Assembly (NCBI GenBank): GCA_030268105.1
Contig: BSDZ01000005.1
Span: 62,001-126,000, forward strand
Length of the DNA: 64,000 nt
DNA from: Volvox africanus
Taxonomy: Eukaryota; Chlorophyta; Chlorophyceae; Chlamydomonadales; Volvocaceae
Reading direction: 5' to 3'
The notes under the pieces were generated by a model. It was not told the origin of the DNA. It made no database searches and was given only the letters and a program-made list of their open reading frames with translations. The translations under genes were made by a program, and so were the position numbers. Each line of letters starts with the position of its first letter. Position 1 is the first letter of the stretch. Shown piece by piece: positions 25,901-39,493 of the stretch.

Positions 25901-28900
25901 GAAAATCATCATTCGTGTCCTTAGGCAATACAGATCATTATTAATATTAATGTTTCGTGGTTCTTGTTGGCAATCGTATGCAAGGGGTTTATAGGTGGGG
26001 TACGGATTCTCACACATTGGCCCAGCCCTTGTGAGCGCTCTGAGCGTGATATAGTCTCAAGAAAATCATCATTCGTGTCCTTAGGCAATACAGATCATTA
26101 TTAATATTATTGTTTCGTGGTTCTTGCTGGCAATCGTATGCAAGGGGTTTATAGGTGTGGTACGGATTCTCACACATTGGCCCAGCCCTTGTGAGCGCTC
26201 TGAGCATGTTATAGTCTCAAGAAAATCATCATTCGTGTCCTTAGGCAATACAGATCATTACTAATATTAATGTTTCGTGGTTCTTGTTGGCAATCGTATG
26301 CAAGGGGTTTATAGGTGTGGTACGGATTCTCACACATTGGCCCAGCCCTTGTGAGCGCTCTGAGCGTGTTATAGTCTCAAGAAAATCATCATTCGTGTCC
26401 TTAGGCAATACAGATCATTATCAATATTATTGTTTCGTGGTTCTTGCTGGCAATTGTATGCAAGGGGTTTATAGGTGTGGTACGGATTCCCACACATTGG
26501 CCCAGCCCTTGTGAGCGATCTGAGCGTGTTATAGTCTCAAGAAAATCATCATTCGTGTCCTTAGGCAATACAGATCATTATTAATATTATTGTTTCGTGG
26601 TTCTTGCTGGCAATCGTATGCAAGGGGTTTATAGGTGTGGTACGGATTCCCACACATTGGCCCAGCCCTTGTGAGCGCTCTGAGCGTGTTATAGTCTCAA
26701 GAAAATCATCATTCGTGTCCTTAGGCAATACAGATCATTATTAATATTATTGTTTCGTGGTTCTTGCTGGCAATCGTATGCAAGGGGTTTATAGGTGTGG
26801 TACGGATTCCCACACATTGGCCCAGCCCTTGTGAGCGCTCTGAGCGTGTTATAGTCTCAAGAAAATCATCATTCGTGTCCTTAGGCAATACAGATCATTA
26901 TTAATATTATTGTTTCGTGGTTCTTGCTGGCAATCGTATGCAAGGGGTTTATAGGTGTGGTACGGATTCCCACACATTGGCCCAGCCCTTGTGAGCGCTC
27001 TGAGCGTGTTATAGTCTCAAGAAAATCATCATTCGTGTCCTTAGGCAATACAGATCATTATTAATATTAATGTTTCGTGGTTCTTGCTGGCAATCGTATG
27101 CAAGGGGTTTATAGGTGTGGTACGGATTCTCACACATTGGCCCAGCCCTTGTGAGCGCTCTGAGCATGTTATAGTCTCAAGAAAATCATCATTCGTGTCC
27201 TTAGGCAATACAGATCATTATCAATATTATTGTTTCGTGGTTCTTGCTGGCAATCGTATGCAAGGGGTTTATAGGTGTGGTACGGATTCCCACACATTGG
27301 CCCAGCCCTTGTGAGCGCTCTGAGCGTGTTATAGTCTCAAGAAAATCATCATTCGTGTCCTTAGGCAATACAGATCATTATTAATATTACTGTTTCGTGG
27401 TTCTTGCTGGCAATCGTATGCAAGGGGTTTATAGGTGGGGTACGGATTCTCACACATTGGCCCAGCCCTTGTGAGCGCTCTGAGCGTGTTATAGTCTCAA
27501 GAAAATCATCATTCGTGTCCTTAGGCAATACAGATCATTATTAATATTATTGTTTCGTGGTTCTTGTTGGCAATCGTATGCAAGGGGTTTATAGGTGTGG
27601 TACGGATTCTCACACATTGGCCCAGCCCTTGTGAGCGCTCTGAGCGTGTTATAGTCTCAAGAAAATCATCATTCGTGTCCTTAGGCAATACAGATCATTA
27701 TTAATATTAATGTTTCGTGGTTCTTGTTGGCAATCGTATGCAAGGGGTTTATAGGTGTGGTACGGATTCTCACACATTGGCCCAGCCCTTGTGAGCGCTC
27801 TGAGCGTGATATAGTCTCAAGAAAATCATCATTCGTGTCCTTAGGCAATACAGATCATTATTAATATTATTGTTTCGTGGTTCTTGCTGGCAATCGTATG
27901 CAAGGGGTTTATAGGTGTGGTACGGATTCTCACACATTGGCCCAGCCCTTGTGAGCGCTCTGAGCATGTTATAGTCTCAAGAAAATCATCATTCGTGTCC
28001 TTAGGCAATACAGATCATTATTAATATTAATGTTTCGTGGTTCTTGTTGGCAATCGTATGCAAGGGGTTTATAGGTGTGGTACGGATTCTCACACATTGG
28101 CCCAGCCCTTGTGAGCGCTCTGAGCGTGTTATAGTCTCAAGAAAATCATCATTCGTGTCCTTAGGCAATACAGATCATTATTAATATTATTGTTTCGTGG
28201 TTCTTGCTGGCAATCGTATGCAAGGGGTTTATAGGTGTGGTACGGATTCTCACACATTGGCCCAGCCCTTGTGAGCGCTCTGAGCATGTTATAGTCTCAA
28301 GAAAATCATCATTCGTGTCCTTAGGCAATACAGATCATTATTAATATTATTGTTTCGTGGTTCTTGCTGGCAATCGTATGCAAGGGGTTTATAGGTGTGG
28401 TACGGATTCCCACACATTGGCCCAGCCCTTGTGAGCGCTCTGAGCGTGTTATAGTCTCAAGAAAATCATCATTCGTGTCCTTAGGCAATACAGATCATTA
28501 TTAATATTATTGTTTCGTGGTTCTTGCTGGCAATCGTATGCAAGGGGTTTATAGGTGTGGTACGGATTCTCACACATTGGCCCAGCCCTTGTGAGCGCTC
28601 TGAGCATGTTATAGTCTCAAGAAAATCATCATTCGTGTCCTTAGGCAATACAGATCATTATCAATATTATTGTTTCGTGGTTCTTGCTGGCAATCGTATG
28701 CAAGGGGTTTATAGGTGTGGTACGGATTCCCACACATTGGCCCAGCCCTTGTGAGCGCTCTGAGCGTGTTATAGTCTCAAGAAAATCATCATTCGTGTCC
28801 TTAGGCAATACAGATCATTATTAATATTATTGTTTCGTGGTTCTTGCTGGCAATCGTATGCAAGGGGTTTATAGGTGGGGTACGGATTCTCACACATTGG

Positions 28901-31900
28901 CCCAGCCCTTGTGAGCGCTCTGAGCGTGTTATAGTCTCAAGAAAATCATCATTCGTGTCCTTAGGCAATACAGATCATTATTAATATTATTGTTTCGTGG
29001 TTCTTGTTGGCAATCGTATGCAAGGGGTTTATAGGTGTGGTACGGATTCTCACACATTGGCCCAGCCCTTGTGAGCGCTCTGAGCGTGTTATAGTCTCAA
29101 GAAAATCATCATTCGTGTCCTTAGGCAATACAGATCATTATTAATATTAATGTTTCGTGGTTCTTGTTGGCAATCGTATGCAAGGGGTTTATAGGTGTGG
29201 TACGGATTCTCACACATTGGCCCAGCCCTTGTGAGCGCTCTGAGCGTGATATAGTCTCAAGAAAATCATCATTCGTGTCCTTAGGCAATACAGATCATTA
29301 TTAATATTATTGTTTCGTGGTTCTTGCTGGCAATCGTATGCAAGGGGTTTATAGGTGTGGTACGGATTCTCACACATTGGCCCAGCCCTTGTGAGCGCTC
29401 TGAGCATGTTATAGTCTCAAGAAAATCATCATTCGTGTCCTTAGGCAATACAGATCATTATTAATATTAATGTTTCGTGGTTCTTGTTGGCAATCGTATG
29501 CAAGGGGTTTATAGGTGTGGTACGGATTCTCACACATTGGCCCAGCCCTTGTGAGCGCTCTGAGCGTGTTATAGTCTCAAGAAAATCATCATTCGTGTCC
29601 TTAGGCAATACAGATCATTATTAATATTATTGTTTCGTGGTTCTTGCTGGCAATCGTATGCAAGGGGTTTATAGGTGTGGTACGGATTCCCACACATTGG
29701 CCCAGCCCTTGTGAGCGCTCTGAGCGTGTTATAGTCTCAAGAAAATCATCATTCGTGTCCTTAGGCAATACAGATCATTATTAATATTATTGTTTCGTGG
29801 TTCTTGCTGGCAATCGTATGCAAGGGGTTTATAGGTGTGGTACGGATTCTCACACATTGGCCCAGCCCTTGTGAGCGCTCTGAGCATGTTATAGTCTCAA
29901 GAAAATCATCATTCGTGTCCTTAGGCAATACAGATCATTATCAATATTATTGTTTCGTGGTTCTTGCTGGCAATCGTATGCAAGGGGTTTATAGGTGTGG
30001 TACGGATTCCCACACATTGGCCCAGCCCTTGTGAGCGCTCTGAGCGTGTTATAGTCTCAAGAAAATCATCATTCGTGTCCTTAGGCAATACAGATCATTA
30101 TTAATATTACTGTTTCGTGGTTCTTGCTGGCAATCGTATGCAAGGGGTTTATAGGTGGGGTACGGATTCTCACACATTGGCCCAGCCCTTGTGAGCGCTC
30201 TGAGCGTGTTATAGTCTCAAGAAAATCATCATTCGTGTCCTTAGGCAATACAGATCATTATTAATATTATTGTTTCGTGGTTCTTGTTGGCAATCGTATG
30301 CAAGGGGTTTATAGGTGTGGTACGGATTCTCACACATTGGCCCAGCCCTTGTGAGCGCTCTGAGCGTGTTATAGTCTCAAGAAAATCATCATTCGTGTCC
30401 TTAGGCAATACAGATCATTATTAATATTAATGTTTCGTGGTTCTTGTTGGCAATCGTATGCAAGGGGTTTATAGGTGTGGTACGGATTCTCACACATTGG
30501 CCCAGCCCTTGTGAGCGCTCTGAGCGTGATATAGTCTCAAGAAAATCATCATTCGTGTCCTTAGGCAATACAGATCATTATTAATATTATTGTTTCGTGG
30601 TTCTTGCTGGCAATCGTATGCAAGGGGTTTATAGGTGTGGTACGGATTCTCACACATTGGCCCAGCCCTTGTGAGCGCTCTGAGCATGTTATAGTCTCAA
30701 GAAAATCATCATTCGTGTCCTTAGGCAATACAGATCATTATTAATATTAATGTTTCGTGGTTCTTGTTGGCAATCGTATGCAAGGGGTTTATAGGTGTGG
30801 TACGGATTCTCACACATTGGCCCAGCCCTTGTGAGCGCTCTGAGCGTGTTATAGTCTCAAGAAAATCATCATTCGTGTCCTTAGGCAATACAGATCATTA
30901 TTAATATTATTGTTTCGTGGTTCTTGCTGGCAATCGTATGCAAGGGGTTTATAGGTGTGGTACGGATTCTCACACATTGGCCCAGCCCTTGTGAGCGCTC
31001 TGAGCATGTTATAGTCTCAAGAAAATCATCATTCGTGTCCTTAGGCAATACAGATCATTATTAATATTATTGTTTCGTGGTTCTTGCTGGCAATCGTATG
31101 CAAGGGGTTTATAGGTGTGGTACGGATTCCCACACATTGGCCCAGCCCTTGTGAGCGCTCTGAGCGTGTTATAGTCTCAAGAAAATCATCATTCGTGTCC
31201 TTAGGCAATACAGATCATTATTAATATTATTGTTTCGTGGTTCTTGCTGGCAATCGTATGCAAGGGGTTTATAGGTGTGGTACGGATTCTCACACATTGG
31301 CCCAGCCCTTGTGAGCGCTCTGAGCATGTTATAGTCTCAAGAAAATCATCATTCGTGTCCTTAGGCAATACAGATCATTATCAATATTATTGTTTCGTGG
31401 TTCTTGCTGGCAATCGTATGCAAGGGGTTTATAGGTGTGGTACGGATTCCCACACATTGGCCCAGCCCTTGTGAGCGCTCTGAGCGTGTTATAGTCTCAA
31501 GAAAATCATCATTCGTGTCCTTAGGCAATACAGATCATTATTAATATTATTGTTTCGTGGTTCTTGCTGGCAATCGTATGCAAGGGGTTTATAGGTGGGG
31601 TACGGATTCTCACACATTGGCCCAGCCCTTGTGAGCGCTCTGAGCGTGTTATAGTCTCAAGAAAATCATCATTCGTGTCCTTAGGCAATACAGATCATTA
31701 TTAATATTATTGTTTCGTGGTTCTTGTTGGCAATCGTATGCAAGGGGTTTATAGGTGTGGTACGGATTCTCACACATTGGCCCAGCCCTTGTGAGCGCTC
31801 TGAGCGTGTTATAGTCTCAAGAAAATCATCATTCGTGTCCTTAGGCAATACAGATCATTATTAATATTAATGTTTCGTGGTTCTTGTTGGCAATCGTATG

Positions 31901-33270
31901 CAAGGGGTTTATAGGTGTGGTACGGATTCTCACACATTGGCCCAGCCCTTGTGAGCGCTCTGAGCGTGATATAGTCTCAAGAAAATCATCATTCGTGTCC
32001 TTAGGCAATACAGATCATTATTAATATTATTGTTTCGTGGTTCTTGCTGGCAATCGTATGCAAGGGGTTTATAGGTGTGGTACGGATTCTCACACATTGG
32101 CCCAGCCCTTGTGAGCGCTCTGAGCATGTTATAGTCTCAAGAAAATCATCATTCGTGTCCTTAGGCAATACAGATCATTATTAATATTAATGTTTCGTGG
32201 TTCTTGTTGGCAATCGTATGCAAGGGGTTTATAGGTGTGGTACGGATTCTCACACATTGGCCCAGCCCTTGTGAGCGCTCTGAGCGTGTTATAGTCTCAA
32301 GAAAATCATCATTCGTGTCCTTAGGCAATACAGATCATTATTAATATTATTGTTTCGTGGTTCTTGCTGGCAATCGTATGCAAGGGGTTTATAGGTGGGG
32401 TACGGATTCTCACACATTGGCCCAGCCCTTGTGAGCGCTCTGAGCGTGTTATAGTCTCAAGAAAATCATCATTCGTGTCCTTAGGCAATACAGATCATTA
32501 TTAATATTATTGTTTCGTGGTTCTTGCTGGCAATCGTATGCAAGGGGTTTATAGGTGTGGTACGGATTCCCACACATTGGCCCAGCCCTTGTGAGCGCTC
32601 TGAGCGTGTTATAGTCTCAAGAAAATCATCATTCGTGTCCTTAGGCAATACAGATCATTATTAATATTATTGTTTCGTGGTTCTTGCTGGCAATCGTATG
32701 CAAGGGGTTTATAGGTGTGGTACAGATTCCCACACATTGGCCCAGCCCTTGTGAGCGCTCTGAGCGTGTTATAGTCTCAAGAAAATCATCATTCGTGTCC
32801 TTAGGCAATACAGATCATTATTAATATTACTGTTTCGTGGTTCTTGCTGGCAATCGTATGCAAGGGGTTTATAGGTGTGGTACGGATTCCCACACATTGG
32901 CCCAGCCCTTGTGAGCGCTCTGAGCGTGTTATAGTCTCAAGAAAATCATCGTTCGTGTCCTTTGGCAATACAGATCATTACTAATATTATTGTTTCGTGG
33001 TTCTTGTTGGCAATCGTATGCAAGGGGTTTATAGGTGTGGTACGGATTCTCACACATTGGCCCAGCCCTTGTGAGCGCTCTGAGCGTGTTATAGTCTCAA
33101 GAAAATCATCATTCGTGTCCTTAGGCAATACAGATCATTATTAATATTATTGTTTCGTGGTTCTTGTTGGCAATCGTATGCAAGGGGTTTATAGGTGGGG
33201 TACGGATTCCCACACATTGGCCCAGCCCTTGTGAGCGCTCTGAGCGTGTTATAGTCTCAAGAAAATCATC
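10955..33270 (+). repeat. 160-bp satellite array, block 2
   Basis: The block begins with the remaining 60 bp of the split monomer. It then runs for 139 units with starts at 11,015 plus multiples of 160, and ends after 16 bp of the next unit (TCTCAAGAAAATCATC). The boundary arithmetic is exact, so there is no net length change across 22 kb. Variation is restricted to a few sites: unit positions 32, 48, 56, 73, 104, 116, 144, 152 and 155. The marker variant GTGATATAG (position 155 T to A) recurs 12, 7, 11, 9, 8 and 9 units apart from 23.0 to 32.0 kb, showing higher-order units of about 8-9 monomers on the right. GAGCGCTC inside the unit is a perfect 8-bp palindrome. Confidence 0.98.
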
Positions 33271-33727
33271 CATCCTGACGTCAGTGGATAGTGTTGTGCA
33301 CAGTGCTCTTGCGGTTCGGCTTCCCAGAGCCGTGCGTCTTATGTACTTCGATCGTGCATGTCTTGGACTCGCTCCTGTTTCCTACATCCTTTATTACCTG
33401 CTTGCAAGTATCTAAGCCAATAGCTTTACTCTGTGTGTACTGTTTTGTAGTTGCCGCTTTCGTGGTGCTTCATAGCCTACGAAGCCAACAGCTCGACTTT
33501 ATGAGTTGAGAGGTCGTCGCGTCCACGCGTCCGCGTTTGAGGTAAAATGGACTGCCCATTCGTCTGGTGTCCTTTCATATGGTTTCTGGTGTCCAGCCCG
33601 GTCCTTTGTGCGGCGTGATGGGCAGGTTGATTGTTGATTTATGTCCATATGTATATTTAGGCTTGTAGGGTTGACGTTTCATGACATCTGACTATGTCTG
33701 TTGACATGCACGGGCTTCGGGTAAATT
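33271..33727 (+). repeat. Duplicated array flank, copy 1 (457 bp, non-satellite)
   Basis: This single-copy-type sequence interrupts the satellite and appears identical to 38,873-39,329. It starts at the same point of a truncated monomer (after AAAATCATC) in both places. Here it returns to satellite at about 33,728; in the second copy it runs on into gene DNA. No gene is recognised. Short open frames in it occur identically in both copies and are not supported as genes. Confidence 0.93.
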
Positions 33728-36700
33728 ATGTTATAGTCTCAAGAAAATCATCATTCGTGTCCTTAGGCAATACAGATCATTATTAATATTAATGTTTCGT
33801 GGTTCTTGTTGGCAATCGTATGCAAGGGGTTTATAGGTGTGGTACGGATTCTCACACATTGGCCCAGCCCTTGTGAGCGCTCTGAGCGTGTTATAGTCTC
33901 AAGAAAATCATCATTCGTGTCCTTAGGCAATACAGATCATTATCAATATTATTGTTTCGTGGTTCTTGCTGGCAATCGTATGCAAGGGGTTTATAGGTGT
34001 GGTACGGATTCCCACACATTGGCCCAGCCCTTGTGAGCGATCTGAGCGTGTTATAGTCTCAAGAAAATCATCATTCGTGTCCTTAGGCAATACAGATCAT
34101 TATTAATATTATTGTTTCGTGGTTCTTGCTGGCAATCGTATGCAAGGGGTTTATAGGTGTGGTACGGATTCCCACACATTGGCCCAGCCCTTGTGAGCGC
34201 TCTGAGCGTGTTATAGTCTCAAGAAAATCATCATTCGTGTCCTTAGGCAATACAGATCATTATTAATATTATTGTTTCGTGGTTCTTGCTGGCAATCGTA
34301 TGCAAGGGGTTTATAGGTGTGGTACGGATTCCCACACATTGGCCCAGCCCTTGTGAGCGATCTGAGCGTGTTATAGTCTCAAGAAAATCATCATTCGTGT
34401 CCTTAGGCAATACAGATCATTATTAATATTATTGTTTCGTGGTTCTTGCTGGCAATCGTATGCAAGGGGTTTATAGGTGTGGTACGGATTCCCACACATT
34501 GGCCCAGCCCTTGTGAGCGCTCTGAGCGTGTTATAGTCTCAAGAAAATCATCATTCGTGTCCTTAGGCAATACAGATCATTATTAATATTATTGTTTCGT
34601 GGTTCTTGCTGGCAATCGTATGCAAGGGGTTTATAGGTGTGGTACGGATTCTCACACATTGGCCCAGCCCTTGTGAGCGCTCTGAGCATGTTATAGTCTC
34701 AAGAAAATCATCATTCGTGTCCTTAGGCAATACAGATCATTATCAATATTATTGTTTCGTGGTTCTTGCTGGCAATCGTATGCAAGGGGTTTATAGGTGT
34801 GGTACGGATTCCCACACATTGGCCCAGCCCTTGTGAGCGCTCTGAGCGTGTTATAGTCTCAAGAAAATCATCATTCGTGTCCTTAGGCAATACAGATCAT
34901 TATTAATATTACTGTTTCGTGGTTCTTGCTGGCAATCGTATGCAAGGGGTTTATAGGTGGGGTACGGATTCTCACACATTGGCCCAGCCCTTGTGAGCGC
35001 TCTGAGCGTGTTATAGTCTCAAGAAAATCATCATTCGTGTCCTTAGGCAATACAGATCATTATTAATATTATTGTTTCGTGGTTCTTGTTGGCAATCGTA
35101 TGCAAGGGGTTTATAGGTGTGGTACGGATTCTCACACATTGGCCCAGCCCTTGTGAGCGCTCTGAGCGTGTTATAGTCTCAAGAAAATCATCATTCGTGT
35201 CCTTAGGCAATACAGATCATTATTAATATTAATGTTTCGTGGTTCTTGTTGGCAATCGTATGCAAGGGGTTTATAGGTGTGGTACGGATTCTCACACATT
35301 GGCCCAGCCCTTGTGAGCGCTCTGAGCGTGTTATAGTCTCAAGAAAATCATCATTCGTGTCCTTAGGCAATACAGATCATTATTAATATTATTGTTTCGT
35401 GGTTCTTGCTGGCAATCGTATGCAAGGGGTTTATAGGTGTGGTACGGATTCTCACACATTGGCCCAGCCCTTGTGAGCGCTCTGAGCATGTTATAGTCTC
35501 AAGAAAATCATCATTCGTGTCCTTAGGCAATACAGATCATTATTAATATTAATGTTTCGTGGTTCTTGTTGGCAATCGTATGCAAGGGGTTTATAGGTGT
35601 GGTACGGATTCTCACACATTGGCCCAGCCCTTGTGAGCGCTCTGAGCGTGTTATAGTCTCAAGAAAATCATCATTCGTGTCCTTAGGCAATACAGATCAT
35701 TATCAATATTATTGTTTCGTGGTTCTTGCTGGCAATCGTATGCAAGGGGTTTATAGGTGTGGTACGGATTCCCACACATTGGCCCAGCCCTTGTGAGCGC
35801 TCTGAGCGTGTTATAGTCTCAAGAAAATCATCATTCGTGTCCTTAGGCAATACAGATCATTATTAATATTATTGTTTCGTGGTTCTTGCTGGCAATCGTA
35901 TGCAAGGGGTTTATAGGTGTGGTACGGATTCCCACACATTGGCCCAGCCCTTGTGAGCGCTCTGAGCGTGTTATAGTCTCAAGAAAATCATCATTCGTGT
36001 CCTTAGGCAATACAGATCATTATTAATATTAATGTTTCGTGGTTCTTGTTGGCAATCGTATGCAAGGGGTTTATAGGTGTGGTACGGATTCTCACACATT
36101 GGCCCAGCCCTTGTGAGCGCTCTGAGCGTGATATAGTCTCAAGAAAATCATCATTCGTGTCCTTAGGCAATACAGATTATTATTAATATTATTGTTTCGT
36201 GGTTCTTGCTGGCAATCGTATGCAAGGGGTTTATAGGTGTGGTACGGATTCTCACACATTGGCCCAGCCCTTGTGAGCGCTCTGAGCATGTTATAGTCTC
36301 AAGAAAATCATCATTCGTGTCCTTAGGCAATACAGATCATTATTAATATTAATGTTTCGTGGTTCTTGCTGGCAATCGTATGCAAGGGGTTTATAGGTGT
36401 GGTACGGATTCTCACACATTGGCCCAGCCCTTGTGAGCGCTCTGAGCGTGTTATAGTCTCAAGAAAATCATCATTCGTGTCCTTAGGCAATACAGATCAT
36501 TATCAATATTATTGTTTCGTGGTTCTTGCTGGCAATCGTATGCAAGGGGTTTATAGGTGTGGTACGGATTCCCACACATTGGCCCAGCCCTTGTGAGCGA
36601 TCTGAGCGTGTTATAGTCTCAAGAAAATCATCATTCGTGTCCTTAGGCAATACAGATCATTATTAATATTATTGTTTCGTGGTTCTTGCTGGCAATCGTA

Positions 36701-38872
36701 TGCAAGGGGTTTATAGGTGTGGTACGGATTCCCACACATTGGCCCAGCCCTTGTGAGCGCTCTGAGCGTGTTATAGTCTCAAGAAAATCATCATTCGTGT
36801 CCTTAGGCAATACAGATCATTATTAATATTATTGTTTCGTGGTTCTTGCTGGCAATCGTATGCAAGGGGTTTATAGGTGTGGTACGGATTCTCACACATT
36901 GGCCCAGCCCTTGTGAGCGCTCTGAGCATGTTATAGTCTCAAGAAAATCATCATTCGTGTCCTTAGGCAATACAGATCATTATCAATATTATTGTTTCGT
37001 GGTTCTTGCTGGCAATCGTATGCAAGGGGTTTATAGGTGTGGTACGGATTCCCACACATTGGCCCAGCCCTTGTGAGCGCTCTGAGCGTGTTATAGTCTC
37101 AAGAAAATCATCATTCGTGTCCTTAGGCAATACAGATCATTATTAATATTATTGTTTCGTGGTTCTTGCTGGCAATCGTATGCAAGGGGTTTATAGGTGG
37201 GGTACGGATTCTCACACATTGGCCCAGCCCTTGTGAGCGCTCTGAGCGTGTTATAGTCTCAAGAAAATCATCATTCGTGTCCTTAGGCAATACAGATCAT
37301 TATTAATATTATTGTTTCGTGGTTCTTGTTGGCAATCGTATGCAAGGGGTTTATAGGTGTGGTACGGATTCTCACACATTGGCCCAGCCCTTGTGAGCGC
37401 TCTGAGCGTGTTATAGTCTCAAGAAAATCATCATTCGTGTCCTTAGGCAATACAGATCATTATTAATATTAATGTTTCGTGGTTCTTGTTGGCAATCGTA
37501 TGCAAGGGGTTTATAGGTGTGGTACGGATTCTCACACATTGGCCCAGCCCTTGTGAGCGCTCTGAGCGTGATATAGTCTCAAGAAAATCATCATTCGTGT
37601 CCTTAGGCAATACAGATCATTATTAATATTATTGTTTCGTGGTTCTTGCTGGCAATCGTATGCAAGGGGTTTATAGGTGTGGTACGGATTCTCACACATT
37701 GGCCCAGCCCTTGTGAGCGCTCTGAGCATGTTATAGTCTCAAGAAAATCATCATTCGTGTCCTTAGGCAATACAGATCATTATTAATATTAATGTTTCGT
37801 GGTTCTTGTTGGCAATCGTATGCAAGGGGTTTATAGGTGTGGTACGGATTCTCACACATTGGCCCAGCCCTTGTGAGCGCTCTGAGCGTGTTATAGTCTC
37901 AAGAAAATCATCATTCGTGTCCTTAGGCAATACAGATCATTATTAATATTAATGTTTCGTGGTTCTTGTTGGCAATCGTATGCAAGGGGTTTATAGGTGT
38001 GGTACGGATTCCCACACATTGGCCCAGCCCTTGTGAGCGCTCTGAGCGTGTTATAGTCTCAAGAAAATCATCATTCGTGTCCTTAGGCAATACAGATCAT
38101 TATTAATATTATTGTTTCGTGGTTCTTGCTGGCAATCGTATGCAAGGGGTTTATAGGTGTGGTACGGATTCCCACACATTGGCCCAGCCCTTGTGAGCGC
38201 TCTGAGCGTGTTATAGTCTCAAGAAAATCATCATTCGTGTCCTTAGGCAATACAGATCATTATTAATATTATTGTTTCGTGGTTCTTGCTGGCAATCGTA
38301 TGCAAGGGGTTTATAGGTGTGGTACAGATTCCCACACATTGGCCCAGCCCTTGTGAGCGCTCTGAGCGTGTTATAGTCTCAAGAAAATCATCATTCGTGT
38401 CCTTAGGCAATACAGATCATTATTAATATTACTGTTTCGTGGTTCTTGCTGGCAATCGTATGCAAGGGGTTTATAGGTGTGGTACGGATTCCCACACATT
38501 GGCCCAGCCCTTGTGAGCGCTCTGAGCGTGTTATAGTCTCAAGAAAATCATCGTTCGTGTCCTTTGGCAATACAGATCATTACTAATATTATTGTTTCGT
38601 GGTTCTTGTTGGCAATCGTATGCAAGGGGTTTATAGGTGTGGTACGGATTCTCACACATTGGCCCAGCCCTTGTGAGCGCTCTGAGCGTGTTATAGTCTC
38701 AAGAAAATCATCATTCGTGTCCTTAGGCAATACAGATCATTATTAATATTATTGTTTCGTGGTTATTGTTGGCAATCGTATGCAAGGGGTTTATAGGTGG
38801 GGTACGGATTCCCACACATTGGCCCAGCCCTTGTGAGCGCTCTGAGCGTGTTATAGTCTCAAGAAAATCATC
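33728..38872 (+). repeat. 160-bp satellite array, block 3
   Basis: A partial unit is followed by 32 complete 160-bp units starting at 33,737 and a terminal 16-bp partial. Marker monomers match those of the right part of block 2 at an offset of 5,602 bp (for example 30,490 to 36,092 and 31,930 to 37,532), including a rare monomer with GTTCGTGTCCTTTGG near 32,951 and 38,553. Some units do not match at that offset, for example near 32,394 versus 37,996, so later exchange has occurred. Confidence 0.96.
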
Positions 38873-39329
38873 CATCCTGACGTCAGTGGATAGTGTTGTG
38901 CACAGTGCTCTTGCGGTTCGGCTTCCCAGAGCCGTGCGTCTTATGTACTTCGATCGTGCATGTCTTGGACTCGCTCCTGTTTCCTACATCCTTTATTACC
39001 TGCTTGCAAGTATCTAAGCCAATAGCTTTACTCTGTGTGTACTGTTTTGTAGTTGCCGCTTTCGTGGTGCTTCATAGCCTACGAAGCCAACAGCTCGACT
39101 TTATGAGTTGAGAGGTCGTCGCGTCCACGCGTCCGCGTTTGAGGTAAAATGGACTGCCCATTCGTCTGGTGTCCTTTCATATGGTTTCTGGTGTCCAGCC
39201 CGGTCCTTTGTGCGGCGTGATGGGCAGGTTGATTGTTGATTTATGTCCATATGTATATTTAGGCTTGTAGGGTTGACGTTTCATGACATCTGACTATGTC
39301 TGTTGACATGCACGGGCTTCGGGTAAATT
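38873..39329 (+). repeat. Array flank, copy 2 (original right edge of the array)
   Basis: Same 457-bp sequence as 33,271-33,727. Here it continues past GGGTAAATT into DNA leading to the coiled-coil gene, so this is the true array-to-chromosome boundary and the other copy is derived from it. It ends about 165 bp before the first plausible ATG of that gene and may contain its promoter. Confidence 0.92.
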
Positions 39330-39493
39330 TACGAGGCGCCGGGGCGAGATGATTGCTCGATGCTGTTGGCGTGAGAAGCCCACTGTGTGAAAAGCTTGGC
39401 GATGCAAATGTTTTTGTCGTAGCTTGATGTGATGTGTTTTTCAGGGTATTGAATTCGTGGTGCTTTACAGCAGCCGGCGATACCAACGTGCCA

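Noticed and set aside
33164..33415. 83-codon frame crossing from satellite into the flank (and its copy at 38,766-39,017)
   Set aside because: It spans a satellite junction, and its second copy exists only because the segment is duplicated. Not a gene.
390..37076. Dozens of identical 76-residue plus-strand and 65-residue minus-strand open frames in the satellite
   Set aside because: They span one to two monomers and exist only where a single substitution removes a stop. They have no start context, domains or independent conservation.
1..38872. CRISPR-like array (regular repeats)
   Set aside because: The whole 160-bp period is repeated with no unique spacers, and the surrounding DNA is eukaryotic. 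It is a satellite.
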